Shown: positions 1 to 7,127 of the stretch, in pieces | Position numbering within the stretch: the stretch's first letter is position 1 | Layout: each line of letters opens with the position of its first letter | Origin: CAZKRU01 sp964555235 | Lineage (GTDB): Bacteria; Verrucomicrobiota; Verrucomicrobiia; Methylacidiphilales; CAMAQI01 | Direction: 5' to 3' | Length of the DNA: 11,863 nucleotides | Assembly (NCBI GenBank): GCA_964555235.1 | Contig: CAZKRU010000097.1 | Location: 1-11,863, forward strand | Translations under genes and position numbers: made by a program | Notes under the pieces: generated by a model | What the model was told of the DNA's origin: nothing | The model's database searches: none | The model's input: only the letters and a program-made list of their open reading frames with translations

Positions 1-65
1 TCCATCTCCCTCTGCTACCAAATCTTTAATCTTATTCCACTGAAAACGGGAAGGAACCTTAAATA

Positions 66-82
66 AAATGCCGATGGCATTT
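66..82. repeat. Perfect 7-bp palindrome upstream of the first gene
   Basis: Arms AAATGCC (66-72) and GGCATTT (76-82) pair perfectly around the loop GAT. The palindrome overlaps the possible -35 element of the promoter at 74-102, so it could be a repressor operator. It could also be a short terminator of an upstream transcript, although only three T follow it. No second copy was noticed in the window. Confidence 0.4.
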
Positions 83-102
83 CTCGAGTCTGAAGTTATC
101 TT
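74..102 (+). promoter_or_regulatory. Possible sigma-70-type promoter for the 109-687 gene
   Basis: ATGGCA (74-79) matches 4 of 6 bases of TTGACA. A 17-bp spacer separates it from TATCTT (97-102), which matches 4 of 6 of TATAAT. The -10 box lies only 6 nt before the ATG at 109, so transcription would start at or next to the start codon and give a leaderless mRNA. That agrees with the absence of a Shine-Dalgarno site here. Both boxes are imperfect. Confidence 0.3.
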
Positions 103-108
103 ATTGCC

Positions 109-687
109 ATGATGAAACCTCACTATTCTCGTTGCTTGGTTGTTGGAGTGATTGCCCTGACGGCTTTTTGTTCTTCGGCCTTTTCTGAAGAGAAAATCAA
201 TAAGGAACAGGCCTGCATCACATTAGTCTCTGATTCGGTTGATCTCGAGGTCGTGAAAGTTTCCGAAGGAGCCAAACAGATGCCTTCGGGGAAAAAATTA
301 GTCGTGCTTCAACCAGTGACGGCAGACAAGTGGGAGGTCTTTAGTGTCACCTTTAAGGCGAGCGCGGATACGATGATTAAGTTTCGTCTGAGTGGAGCCT
401 ACTCCAAGGACGTGGAAGCACCGGTTTATGTCGATAACGTTGTGGGAACGGGCGTTGATATTAAGGGGGGCGATTTTGAATCCGCTTCAAACGGAAAAAT
501 TACCGGTTGGCAGATGTCTCCTGACAAGGACGGTAAAAAGGCGACGTTGAAAAATGAAGCGGGCAAGGCGGCTTCCGGATCAAATTATGTTCGGACGACC
601 TATTCAACTCCGGTTATGCAAAATATTCAGATTGCGGCGGGACAAGAAGCGACGATCACGGTTTCGGGGCGATTAGCGACAGAATAA
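109..687 (+). CDS. Secreted beta-sandwich protein, CenC/CBM4_9-like
   Basis: This 192-residue protein is probably exported. Residues 1-26 form a signal peptide: basic start (MMKPHYSR), hydrophobic core (LVVGVIALTAF) and a likely cut after SSAFS. No lipobox is visible. The mature part is rich in beta-strand-like segments. Residues 105-130 (APVYVDNVVGTG, then KGGDFES) resemble the join between two jelly-roll modules of CenC-like carbohydrate-binding domains, where 'VDNV' closes one sandwich and 'NGGFE' opens the next. Residues 130-190 continue in that style, with GW (133-134), SNYVRT and QNIQIAAGQE. The protein may thus contain the end of one module and most of a second. The ligand is unknown; binding of cell-surface or extracellular glycans is inferred from fold style only. 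There is no Shine-Dalgarno site; the second Met (112) is an equally possible start. The gene is monocistronic. Confidence 0.75.
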   Translation: MMKPHYSRCLVVGVIALTAFCSSAFSEEKINKEQACITLVSDSVDLEVVKVSEGAKQMPSGKKLVVLQPVTADKWEVFSVTFKASADTMIKFRLSGAYSKDVEAPVYVDNVVGTGVDIKGGDFESASNGKITGWQMSPDKDGKKATLKNEAGKAASGSNYVRTTYSTPVMQNIQIAAGQEATITVSGRLATE

Positions 688-728
688 GCCTCTTTCTAGG
701 GTTCTTTAGCGATCACACTCTTTTTTGT

Positions 729-822
729 TTCTCGCGAAGTTCGCCAAGTCGCTAAGCTGAAATTTTGGATGATTCAAGAAATGAATTCTTCCGCTTCGCG
801 TCTTTGCGAACTTGGCGAGAGA
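729..822. repeat. Intergenic inverted-repeat element, copy A
   Basis: The left arm (729-756) begins TTCTCGCGAAGTTCGCCAAG. The right arm (794-822), read on the minus strand, begins TCTCTCGCCAAGTTCGCAAA. The imperfect arms of about 28 nt flank an AT-richer loop of about 37 nt. Related arms occur at 2371-2444 and 10715-10793; 18 nt of this left arm (731-748) are identical to 10715-10732. The transcript could fold into a long hairpin and might terminate transcription. Open frames across it are by-products of the repeat. Confidence 0.7.
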
Positions 823-1134
823 GATTCTTCTGATTTTCATGCGGCATATTACTTGGTAAACGGGACTGTGTGTAGACACTTCTGTCCAAAACAAAACCCG
901 ATCTCAGAGGATAAACCAGGATGTGGGATTAAATTGGAGGACTTCGCGATTTTGACCTGCCCGCATTGTTACGCAAAGCGTTGCAGGCGGGGGTGGAAAC
1001 TTCAACGATCCGATTCGACCGCCACGACTCCAAGGGCTCGAAGGGGGCGTCGCATTGACAGATAATTTTTGTTTTGGACACCAATGGCGTGTAAATGAGG
1101 TTGCGAATCTTCGGCGAATCGACAAGATCGCGGA
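823..1134. other. Gap without a convincing gene
   Basis: Short open frames exist on both strands, but none has a family-like sequence, a good start or plausible composition. The stretch contains the 883-1080 inverted-repeat pair and a small hairpin ACGC-AAA-GCGT at 970-980. No tRNA or clear promoter was found. The last 50 bases presumably carry the promoter of the EAL-HDOD gene, but no good -35/-10 pair is visible. Confidence 0.5.
883..1080. repeat. Segment bounded by a perfect 14-bp inverted repeat
   Basis: TGTCCAAAACAAAA at 883-896 recurs in inverted orientation at 1067-1080 as TTTTGTTTTGGACA. The 198-bp segment has no transposase and no coding potential. Outside the arms, GTAGACAC (left) and the minus-strand TTACACGCC (right) are only loosely alike. 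It could be a MITE or the remnant of a deleted insertion sequence. No target-site duplication was recognised. Confidence 0.4.
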
Positions 1135-2346
1135 ATGTCCTCGTTTGTCGCCCGACAAGCTATCTTAAATCCCCGTCAGGAGACGATTGCTTACGAGTTG
1201 CTTTTTCGGTCAGGGACGGAGAATGCTTTTTTAGGAGCGGATCCGGATGCGGCGACGCGAAGTGTGGTGAAAACGGCGTTTCTCGATCTGAAAATTCAGG
1301 AGCTGACTTCAGGGAAACGTGCTTATATCAATTTCACGGAGAAACTCATCTTGCAGGATTTTGCCCAGATCATGCCAGCGGATCAGGTGGTGATTGAGAT
1401 TTTGGAAACGGTCCAGCCGCTTCCGGAAGTCGTAAGTGCGGTTTCAATGCTCAAACAGGCAGGCTATACCATTGCAATTGATGATTATGCCAAATCGGAA
1501 GAACATGACGTCTTCTTTCAATTTGCAGATATTATCAAAGTCGATTTCATGACGCTAACACTTCCGGAGCGTGAAGTGATTGCTCAAAAGATTCTTTCAA
1601 AAAAGTTGATCGCGTTGGCGGAGAAGGTGGAGACGCTCGAAGATTTTCAACATGCACAAGGGTGCGGTTATACGCTTTTTCAAGGTTATTTCTTTGCGAA
1701 GCCACAGGTGCTCCAGTTTCACGAGCCGAGTCCCGGTGCCATTGCCGCCTTTAAAATTATTCAGACCATTTTTAAACCGGGCTTCGGTCTCGAGGAGGCC
1801 GAGGAGATTGTGAAACATGATCCGGTGTTGACTTACGAACTCTTGAAATTTGTGAATTCGCCACGCTTTCTGTTTCGGGGGACTAACACGGTGATGGATG
1901 CGCTGGTCTTGCTCGGGTTGAAGATGGTCAAGAACTGGCTGATGATTTTTTCAGTCAAAGGTGCAGCCGTTGGGAAAGCGGAGGAGGCCTTGATTAATGC
2001 CGTGGTCTTGGGGATCTTCTGCGAACAATTGGCGCTTCAAATTCCAGAATTGAAGGGGCGTTCTGGGGATCTCTTTCTCGCCGGTCTTTTTTTCTCCATC
2101 GACAGCCTTCTGGATCTTCCCAAAGAAGAGGCGATTCGTCCGCTCGGACTGAAAGAAGAAATTCAAAATGCCATTCTTGGAAAAGAATCTCCGTTTGCGG
2201 ATTTATTAAAGGCGGCAGATGCGTATCGACGAGGGGAGTGGGAATTGGCATCGGAGCAGAACCCGTGGAAACTCGATCCGGAAACGTGGGATAAAACCTA
2301 TCGGGATTCCGTGAAGCTTGCGGATCAACTGATTCGAGGGGGGTGA
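1135..2346 (+). CDS. EAL-HDOD signalling protein (YuxH type)
   Basis: This 403-residue protein has the two-domain plan of the YuxH-type family: an N-terminal EAL-like domain (about 1-195) and a C-terminal HDOD domain (about 200-400). The start MSSFVARQAIL followed by YELLFR is the usual opening of this family and supports the chosen start. EAL domains hydrolyse c-di-GMP using metal-binding acidic residues. The equivalent positions can be picked out here: E21 (YELL), N66 (YINF), E88 (VIEILE), D116-D117 (IDDYAK), K135 and D137 (KVD), E163 (AEKVE) and Q183 (FQGYFF). The EAL signature itself reads ELL, and AEGVE reads AEKVE, as is common in this family, whose members are often considered inactive scaffolds. 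HDOD domains are non-catalytic HD relatives that mediate protein interaction in signalling and motility. The likely role is cytoplasmic c-di-GMP sensing or turnover. It stands alone, with repeats on both sides. Confidence 0.88.
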   Translation: MSSFVARQAILNPRQETIAYELLFRSGTENAFLGADPDAATRSVVKTAFLDLKIQELTSGKRAYINFTEKLILQDFAQIMPADQVVIEILETVQPLPEVVSAVSMLKQAGYTIAIDDYAKSEEHDVFFQFADIIKVDFMTLTLPEREVIAQKILSKKLIALAEKVETLEDFQHAQGCGYTLFQGYFFAKPQVLQFHEPSPGAIAAFKIIQTIFKPGFGLEEAEEIVKHDPVLTYELLKFVNSPRFLFRGTNTVMDALVLLGLKMVKNWLMIFSVKGAAVGKAEEALINAVVLGIFCEQLALQIPELKGRSGDLFLAGLFFSIDSLLDLPKEEAIRPLGLKEEIQNAILGKESPFADLLKAADAYRRGEWELASEQNPWKLDPETWDKTYRDSVKLADQLIRGG

Positions 2347-2370
2347 GGTTAATGGAAATGCAAGGAGAGT

Positions 2371-2444
2371 TTTTCGCGCTGAGTTCGCTGAGGATGCGAG
2401 GTTTTCGAATTTCTCGGCGTACCCTGCGAACTCTGCGCGAGAAC
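2371..2444. repeat. Intergenic inverted-repeat element, copy B
   Basis: The left arm (2371-2401) begins TTTTCGCGCTGAGTTCGCTG. The right arm (2411-2444), read on the minus strand, begins GTTCTCGCGCAGAGTTCGCA. The arms share CGCG and GAGTTCGC blocks with each other and follow the same template as copies A (729-822) and D (10715-10793), but are more diverged. The loop is only about 9 nt. It starts about 25 nt after the EAL-HDOD stop codon and may act as that gene's 3' hairpin. Confidence 0.65.
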
Positions 2445-2481
2445 GGATGGTGGTATCTGACAAAATCGGGCTTTGGGGGAA

Positions 2482-2508
2482 GCCCGACCGGAGGTCGGGC
2501 ACTACCAA
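2482..2508 (-). repeat. Short hairpin repeat, copy 1
   Basis: GCCCGACC (2482-2489) and GGTCGGGC (2493-2500) form a perfect 8-bp GC-rich stem around the loop GGA. Read on the minus strand, 2508-2482 starts TTGGTAGTGCCCGACCTCCG and differs at only a few positions from 9576-9602. It is therefore a dispersed palindromic repeat. There is no T-run next to it, so it is not a typical terminator. Confidence 0.55.
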
Positions 2509-2615
2509 AGAGAGTACTCAAAGAGAGCACAAAAGCTCCTGCGCTACGTTCAGCACTCTCTAATTCCCCCTTGTGACTTGGTGGTGGGCTGGTAAGACCG
2601 AGTCTCGCTTCTCTG

Positions 2616-4655
2616 ATGAAAAAAGATTTTAAATTGCAATGCGAGTACACGCCCCGGGGGGATCAGCCGGCGGCGATTGAATCGCTTTTAGCGCGCTTGC
2701 GAGCGGAAGAGCGTCACAATGTGTTGCTGGGAGTGACTGGCTCGGGAAAGACTTACACGGTGGCGAATGTCATTCAGGAGTGGAAGAGGCCAACGCTGGT
2801 GATTTCTCCGAATAAAACCTTGGCGGCGCAGCTTTACAGCGAATTCAAACAATTCTTTCCGAACAATGCCGTGGAGTATTTTGTCTCGTATTTTGATTTT
2901 TACCAGCCGGAAGCTTACATTCCTCAAAGTGACACCTACATCGAAAAAGATTCGAGTGTGAATGACGAGATCGAGCGGCTCCGCCTCGCGACGACGAGTT
3001 CTCTTTTGACCCGGCAGGATGTGATTGTGGTGGCAAGCGTCTCGTGTATTTACGGATTGGGTTCGCCGGAAGACTATCATCAGATGATTTGTCCGGTGGA
3101 AGTCGGTCAGGTTATTGGTCGCGAGCAATTGTTGGCAAAGCTGGTCGAGATGCAATATGACCGAAACGATATTGCTTTTACCCGGTCGAAATTTCGAGTG
3201 CGCGGAGATGTGGTCGAATTGTGGCCTGCCTATTCCGAGGAGGGGATTCGTGTGGAACTTTGTTGGGATCAAGTCGACCGGATTCAACGCTTTGATCCGT
3301 TGACCGGGAAATCACTTGAAACGCTTCAGCAGTATGTCGTCTTTCCGGCGCGTCATTTTGTGACTCCGCATGAGAAACTCCGTGCGGCGCTGGTGACGAT
3401 TCGCGAGGAATTGGAAGCACGTATTCACGAGTTGGAGAAAAATGACAAGCTCCTCGAGGCCCAGCGTCTGCGTCAACGGACCGAGTACGATTTGGAGATG
3501 ATGGAGGAGTTGGGCTACTGCAAAGGAATTGAAAATTACTCGCGCCATCTGACAGGGCGTGCGCCGGGATCAAAACCATTTACATTGCTCGACTTTTTTC
3601 CGAAAGATTTTCTTCTCGTGATTGACGAATCGCACGCAACGGTTCCGCAGCTCAATGCGATGTATGCCGGGGATCGTTCCCGAAAAACGGTTTTGGTGGA
3701 GCACGGATTCCGACTTCCGTCGGCATTGGATAATCGCCCGATTCGATTTGAGGAATTTGAGACGTATCGGGGGCCGAGAATTTATGTTTCTGCGACGCCG
3801 GGACCTTATGAGCTCAAAGAGGCGAAGGGGCAGGTCGTAGAGCAGATTATTCGTCCGACGGGACTTTTGGATCCTGAGATTGTGATTCGTCCTCTCAAAA
3901 ATCAGATTGATGATTTAATTGAAGAGATTCGGAAACGTGTGGAAAAGAAGGAGCGGGTCCTAGTGGTGACCTTGACCAAACGGACGGCAGAAGACTTGAC
4001 CGACTATTTAAAAGATCTTCAGATCCGGGTCAGCTATCTCCATTCCGATGTCGATACGATTGAAAGGGTGGAGATTTTGAGAGGATTGCGGGCGGGAGAT
4101 TTTGATGTGTTGGTCGGAATTAATTTATTGCGAGAAGGTTTGGATTTGCCCGAGGTTTCTCTGGTGGCGATTTTGGATGCAGACAAGGAAGGATTCCTCC
4201 GGTCGGAAACTTCACTCATTCAAACTTCAGGCCGAGCGGCGCGGCACCAAGAGGGATTAGTAATTCTTTATGCCGATACGCAGACGAATTCCATTCGGAA
4301 GCTTCTGGCAGTCTGCGATTATCGGAGAGCCAAGCAGCGTGCATATAATCTGGAATATGGAATTACACCGACGAGTGTGAAGCGGGCGGTGCAGGAGAGT
4401 TTACGCCGGGTGCAGCAGGGGGATGAGGTGGCGGGACGTGTCGTTGAGGAAGCCGGAGGCTTGGAGCTGACGGATTTATTAAGTGAATTGGAACGGGAGA
4501 TGATTGAAGCCTCGGCGAGTTTGGATTTTGAACGGGCAGCGATTTTGCGAGATCAGATTCTTGAGGTGAAAAAACGGAGCGGGATCGACAAGATTGAGCC
4601 GAAGCCCCGCCCCGTCCGATATGGAAAGCCGAGTCGAAGCCGGGCGAAAAAATAG
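2616..4655 (+). CDS. uvrB: UvrABC excinuclease subunit B
   Basis: UvrB is the damage-verifying helicase-like subunit of nucleotide excision repair. It is loaded by UvrA, clamps the damaged strand and recruits UvrC. At 679 residues it has full family length. Visible motifs are: Walker A GVTGSGKT (39-46); the damage-probing beta-hairpin YFVSYFDFYQPEAYIP (88-103); motif II DESH (337-340); motif III SATP (392-395); motif V GINLLREGLDLPEV (501-514); motif VI QTSGRAARH (536-544); and a C-terminal UVR domain (617-652, ending DFERAAILRDQI) that contacts UvrC. The hairpin has Phe at 93 and 95, where the E. coli protein has Tyr, while Y92 and Y96 are kept; these are conservative changes. The start MKKDFKLQCEYTPRGDQPAAI is typical, though no Shine-Dalgarno site precedes it. 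No SOS (LexA) box was recognised upstream. The gene stands alone. Confidence 0.98.
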   Translation: MKKDFKLQCEYTPRGDQPAAIESLLARLRAEERHNVLLGVTGSGKTYTVANVIQEWKRPTLVISPNKTLAAQLYSEFKQFFPNNAVEYFVSYFDFYQPEAYIPQSDTYIEKDSSVNDEIERLRLATTSSLLTRQDVIVVASVSCIYGLGSPEDYHQMICPVEVGQVIGREQLLAKLVEMQYDRNDIAFTRSKFRVRGDVVELWPAYSEEGIRVELCWDQVDRIQRFDPLTGKSLETLQQYVVFPARHFVTPHEKLRAALVTIREELEARIHELEKNDKLLEAQRLRQRTEYDLEMMEELGYCKGIENYSRHLTGRAPGSKPFTLLDFFPKDFLLVIDESHATVPQLNAMYAGDRSRKTVLVEHGFRLPSALDNRPIRFEEFETYRGPRIYVSATPGPYELKEAKGQVVEQIIRPTGLLDPEIVIRPLKNQIDDLIEEIRKRVEKKERVLVVTLTKRTAEDLTDYLKDLQIRVSYLHSDVDTIERVEILRGLRAGDFDVLVGINLLREGLDLPEVSLVAILDADKEGFLRSETSLIQTSGRAARHQEGLVILYADTQTNSIRKLLAVCDYRRAKQRAYNLEYGITPTSVKRAVQESLRRVQQGDEVAGRVVEEAGGLELTDLLSELEREMIEASASLDFERAAILRDQILEVKKRSGIDKIEPKPRPVRYGKPSRSRAKK

Positions 4656-4679
4656 GGAAAACTGAAGGAGGACCTTTTT

Positions 4680-4753
4680 TCACACGGAGATCGCGGAGAC
4701 CACGGAGGTATGATTCAACTTGTACTCCGTGTTACTCCGAGACCTCCGTGTGA
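4680..4753. repeat. Inverted repeat of CACGGAG type between convergent genes
   Basis: The left arm (4680-4709) begins TCACACGGAGATCGCGGAGA. The right arm (4723-4753), read on the minus strand, begins TCACACGGAGGTCTCGGAGT. Each arm carries three spaced (A)CGGAG blocks. It fills the gap between the ends of uvrB (+) and the DUF4177-like gene (-), and six T (4675-4680) lie just before it. It is well placed as a bidirectional terminator. The sequence is of a different type from copies A, B and D, but the architecture is the same. Confidence 0.65.
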
Positions 4754-4766
4754 CTTTTCATGAAGG

Positions 4767-5237
4767 TTAGGCCGGCTTTGGAGTGTTCGGACGGGCGTTG
4801 AACCAGAGTTCGCCTTGTTCTCCTTCGGTGATCCAGATGCTGAATTGATCGATCTGATTGAAGACCGGTTTTCCTTCAGTTTTGGTGCTGAAGCGGATTC
4901 CGAGATCGAGGAATTCATCTTTAAGCTCCTGAATTTCGCGGCCGAGTTTTTTGGAGATAAAGGAGAGACTTCCGTAGAGGTTTCCATTGGTCTCCCGCTT
5001 TTTGCAGAGGGGGAGGATTTTGGCGAGGAGCGGGAGGGAACTTTTGGGGATCGGATGGGAGCCCGAGGTCGCCTCGATGATTCGTCGCTTGAAGCAAGCG
5101 ATCGCTTTCGCCATTTTTCCGGAGTCGAATTGGAGTTGGATGAGATGCCACCCTTCGGTTCCGAGTTGATTGAATTGAGTTTCGATTTCCGCAGGGGAAT
5201 TTTCGGTGATGATGAGTTTGTATTCGCAGGTGTTCAT
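4767..5237 (-). CDS. Small cytoplasmic protein with DUF4177-like N-terminus
   Basis: This 156-residue protein has no signal peptide or membrane segment. Its first 52 residues follow the DUF4177 pattern: CEYKLIITENSP, then a helix ending in QLGTEGWHLI (24-33), and a closing strand ending FKRR (49-52). Compare the family's YEYKVV...LG.EGWELV...FKR. The rest (about 60-150) is unfamiliar; it has a Lys/Leu-rich helical part followed by IDQFSIWITEGEQGELWFNA. DUF4177 proteins have no established biochemical role. The start lies 33 bp after the stop of the TPR lipoprotein gene on the same strand, so the two are probably co-transcribed. There is no Shine-Dalgarno site; TTTAAT lies 5 nt before the ATG and could be a private leaderless promoter. 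The opposite strand is also open over most of this stretch, but its translation is low-complexity and looks like a shadow. Confidence 0.75.
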   Translation of the reverse strand: MNTCEYKLIITENSPAEIETQFNQLGTEGWHLIQLQFDSGKMAKAIACFKRRIIEATSGSHPIPKSSLPLLAKILPLCKKRETNGNLYGSLSFISKKLGREIQELKDEFLDLGIRFSTKTEGKPVFNQIDQFSIWITEGEQGELWFNARPNTPKPA

Positions 5238-5270
5238 GCGAGATTAAACACCGCACCCGAAAAAAAGTTT

Positions 5271-7127
5271 CTATTTTTTTAGACGCTCAAATTCTTTTCG
5301 TGCTTTTTCTGCCTGGGGAATTTGTCCCGCCTGACGAAGCGCCACGGAAAGATTGTTCCAGGCGGAGGCGTAATTCGGATCGAGCGCCACGGCTTTTCGA
5401 TAGGCTTCAATTTCATCGCCGCGTTTTTTGGTTTCGCCGTAGACCGCGCCGAGGTTGAGCCATGCTTCTGGATTTTTCGGATCAAGCGCCAGCGACTTTC
5501 GATAGGCGCTTTCGGCTTGGGAAAAGTTTTTGACTTCGTCGGCGGCAATTCCGAGGTGATACCAGGCCTCGGGATTTTCAGCATCGATTTTGGTCCACTT
5601 CTCAAAAGTTTCCCGTGCTTGCGCGGGGTCCTTAAATTCGAGGAAGGCGAGTCCAAGGTTTTGGAGCGCGATCGGTTGATGGGGATCCTTTTCCAGTGAC
5701 TTCAGATACGCCTTGATTTCCTCTTCGCGCCGGTCTTGCAGTCCGAACGAATAGGCAAGGAGGGACCAGTTGGCGGCAGTTGATTCCAAGGCGACGATTT
5801 TCATCGCCGAATCCGTCATATCGATCAGACGATGTTCGCGTTCCTGAAGGACGAATAATTTTTTCCAATTCCGCACATCTTTTGGAAATTCCAGCGTCTT
5901 TCGAATCAGTGAAATGAGTGTCTCTTCCTCGGGAGGAGGCTCGGGGGGCGCGGGAGGAATTGGAGCGAGGAGTTGGGGTTTGGTTGCGGGAGTTTTGGGC
6001 GTTCGAGGGTCGACACGTTGAGGAGGGGGAGGAGGTTGCAGGGCGGTATTCAAAGCCTGTTGCGCTTGAGCGCGTTTGATGTCGCGAGAAGAGGCCAGGG
6101 AATCATCGGGAATGTTGGGGCGCGCGGCCGAGGCTTTCTCGAAAGCGGTGATGGCTTCCGGAAGTTGATGCAGGGAGGCGAGGGCCATCGAGAGGCCGTA
6201 GAGAGCTTCGCTGCGTTGTGGCGTGCGCTGAAGGGCTTCCTGATAGGCGGCAATTGCTTCAGTCGGTTTGTTTTGGAGGCGGTAGGCTTCGCCCAGAAAA
6301 TACCACGCGATGGAGGGGGCGGGATCGAGGGTGGTGGCTTTTTGGAGCGCGGTGACGGCTTCATTCGGTTGCTGGGCCCAGAGTGCGGCGCGCCCGAGGA
6401 AAAAATGAGCGAGAGGATCTTGGGGAGAAAGTTGGACGGCTTTCTGAAAGAGTTCGACGTTGACCCGAGTGATGCGTTCTTGAGCAATGGCGGCCGCCGC
6501 AGGATCCGAGCGTCGGATTTGAGCAAGTCCCAAATGAATCCAAATGAAGCCTTCCTGGGGGATGAGTTGGGTGAGATGTTGAAACGTTTTTTCCGCAGCA
6601 GGACTGTAGTCGTCAGGCGCTTGAGGACGGGTCAGAAGCTGATGATAGGCCAAGGCGAGCCATACTTCGGGGGCATTGGGACGGGTTTGAGTCGCGGCTT
6701 CCAAATCGGTGCTTTCGGAGAGAGGCTGGCGTTTGGCGATTTCCTCCTGCTGTCGGGCGTGAATGGCTTCGGCGTTTTTTCCGGTGCTGGCGTAGGCCTC
6801 GGAGAGCGCATTCCAAACGGAGGCGGATTGTGGCTTGAGTCGGACCGCTTCCTGGAGGGCTTGGATTTGTTCGGGAATTTTTCCTTGAGCTTGAAGGGTC
6901 AGATGAAGTTGGTACCAGGCTTCAAAAAAATCGGGTTGGAGTTTGACCGCCTGCTGGTAGGCCTCTGTCGCTTCTTGGAACTCACCAATAGAGTGATGAA
7001 GCGTCCCATAGTGGTACCAAAGCCCAGCCTGGGGAGGCGGGGCCGGGGTCGGTTTGGCTAGAAAAGGAATTTTCTCACATCCGGCCGTAAAAAGTAACAG
7101 AAGGAGAAGCACAGACCGAAGTACCAT
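5271..7127 (-). CDS. TPR-repeat lipoprotein, 618 residues
   Basis: The protein starts with a lipoprotein signal (MVLRSVLLLLLLFTAGC); Cys17 is the predicted lipidated residue, although position -3 is Thr rather than the usual Leu. A short Pro-rich tether follows (21-33). About eight TPR motifs cover 34-340; for example 236-269 (DPLAHFFLGRA...) and 270-303 (APSIAWYFLGEA...). A Pro-rich hinge spans about 364-400 (QPPPPPQ to PEPPPEEE). Five further TPRs follow at about 450-618, the best being AWYHLGIAADEV and AWLNLGAVYGET units. TPR arrays bind protein partners, so this is probably an envelope scaffold facing the periplasm. No enzymatic domain is visible. The repeats at 516-590 are the most regular. 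It leads a probable two-gene transcript with the DUF4177-like gene and diverges from the REC-HD-GYP operon. No Shine-Dalgarno site is visible. Confidence 0.9.
   Translation of the reverse strand: MVLRSVLLLLLLFTAGCEKIPFLAKPTPAPPPQAGLWYHYGTLHHSIGEFQEATEAYQQAVKLQPDFFEAWYQLHLTLQAQGKIPEQIQALQEAVRLKPQSASVWNALSEAYASTGKNAEAIHARQQEEIAKRQPLSESTDLEAATQTRPNAPEVWLALAYHQLLTRPQAPDDYSPAAEKTFQHLTQLIPQEGFIWIHLGLAQIRRSDPAAAAIAQERITRVNVELFQKAVQLSPQDPLAHFFLGRAALWAQQPNEAVTALQKATTLDPAPSIAWYFLGEAYRLQNKPTEAIAAYQEALQRTPQRSEALYGLSMALASLHQLPEAITAFEKASAARPNIPDDSLASSRDIKRAQAQQALNTALQPPPPPQRVDPRTPKTPATKPQLLAPIPPAPPEPPPEEETLISLIRKTLEFPKDVRNWKKLFVLQEREHRLIDMTDSAMKIVALESTAANWSLLAYSFGLQDRREEEIKAYLKSLEKDPHQPIALQNLGLAFLEFKDPAQARETFEKWTKIDAENPEAWYHLGIAADEVKNFSQAESAYRKSLALDPKNPEAWLNLGAVYGETKKRGDEIEAYRKAVALDPNYASAWNNLSVALRQAGQIPQAEKARKEFERLKK

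Larger units (their letters stand above)
2347..2615. other. Repeat-filled gap between the EAL-HDOD gene and uvrB
   Basis: The 269-bp gap holds inverted-repeat copy B (2371-2444), the hairpin repeat at 2482-2508, the palindrome GAGTACTC inside 2511-2520, and a stretch to about 2600 that also looks non-coding. Open frames crossing it on both strands are low-complexity translations of these repeats. No strong uvrB promoter is visible, and there is no Shine-Dalgarno site before 2616. Confidence 0.5.

Noticed and set aside
769..1065. Open frame of 98 codons on the plus strand
   Set aside because: It begins inside an inverted-repeat arm region and runs across the 883-1080 element; composition is odd (clusters of Cys and Arg) and no family pattern is seen.
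904..1158. Minus-strand frame of 84 codons
   Set aside because: It overlaps the start of the EAL-HDOD gene and crosses the geneless gap; its Pro/Ser/Arg-rich translation looks non-coding.
2343..2576. Plus-strand frame overlapping the EAL-HDOD stop
   Set aside because: It consists of translated repeat copy B and the hairpin repeat; no independent support.
1994..2650. Minus-strand frame of 218 codons
   Set aside because: Antisense to the HDOD region and through the repeat-filled gap; highly basic, Pro/Ser-rich translation.
4815..5282. Plus-strand frame of 155 codons opposite the DUF4177-like gene
   Set aside because: Repetitive Glu/Phe/Gly-rich translation typical of an antisense shadow; the minus-strand product matches a known family pattern.
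5973..7061. Plus-strand frame of 362 codons
   Set aside because: Antisense shadow of the TPR gene; its Gly/Arg/Phe-rich sequence follows from the complementary codons of the repeats.
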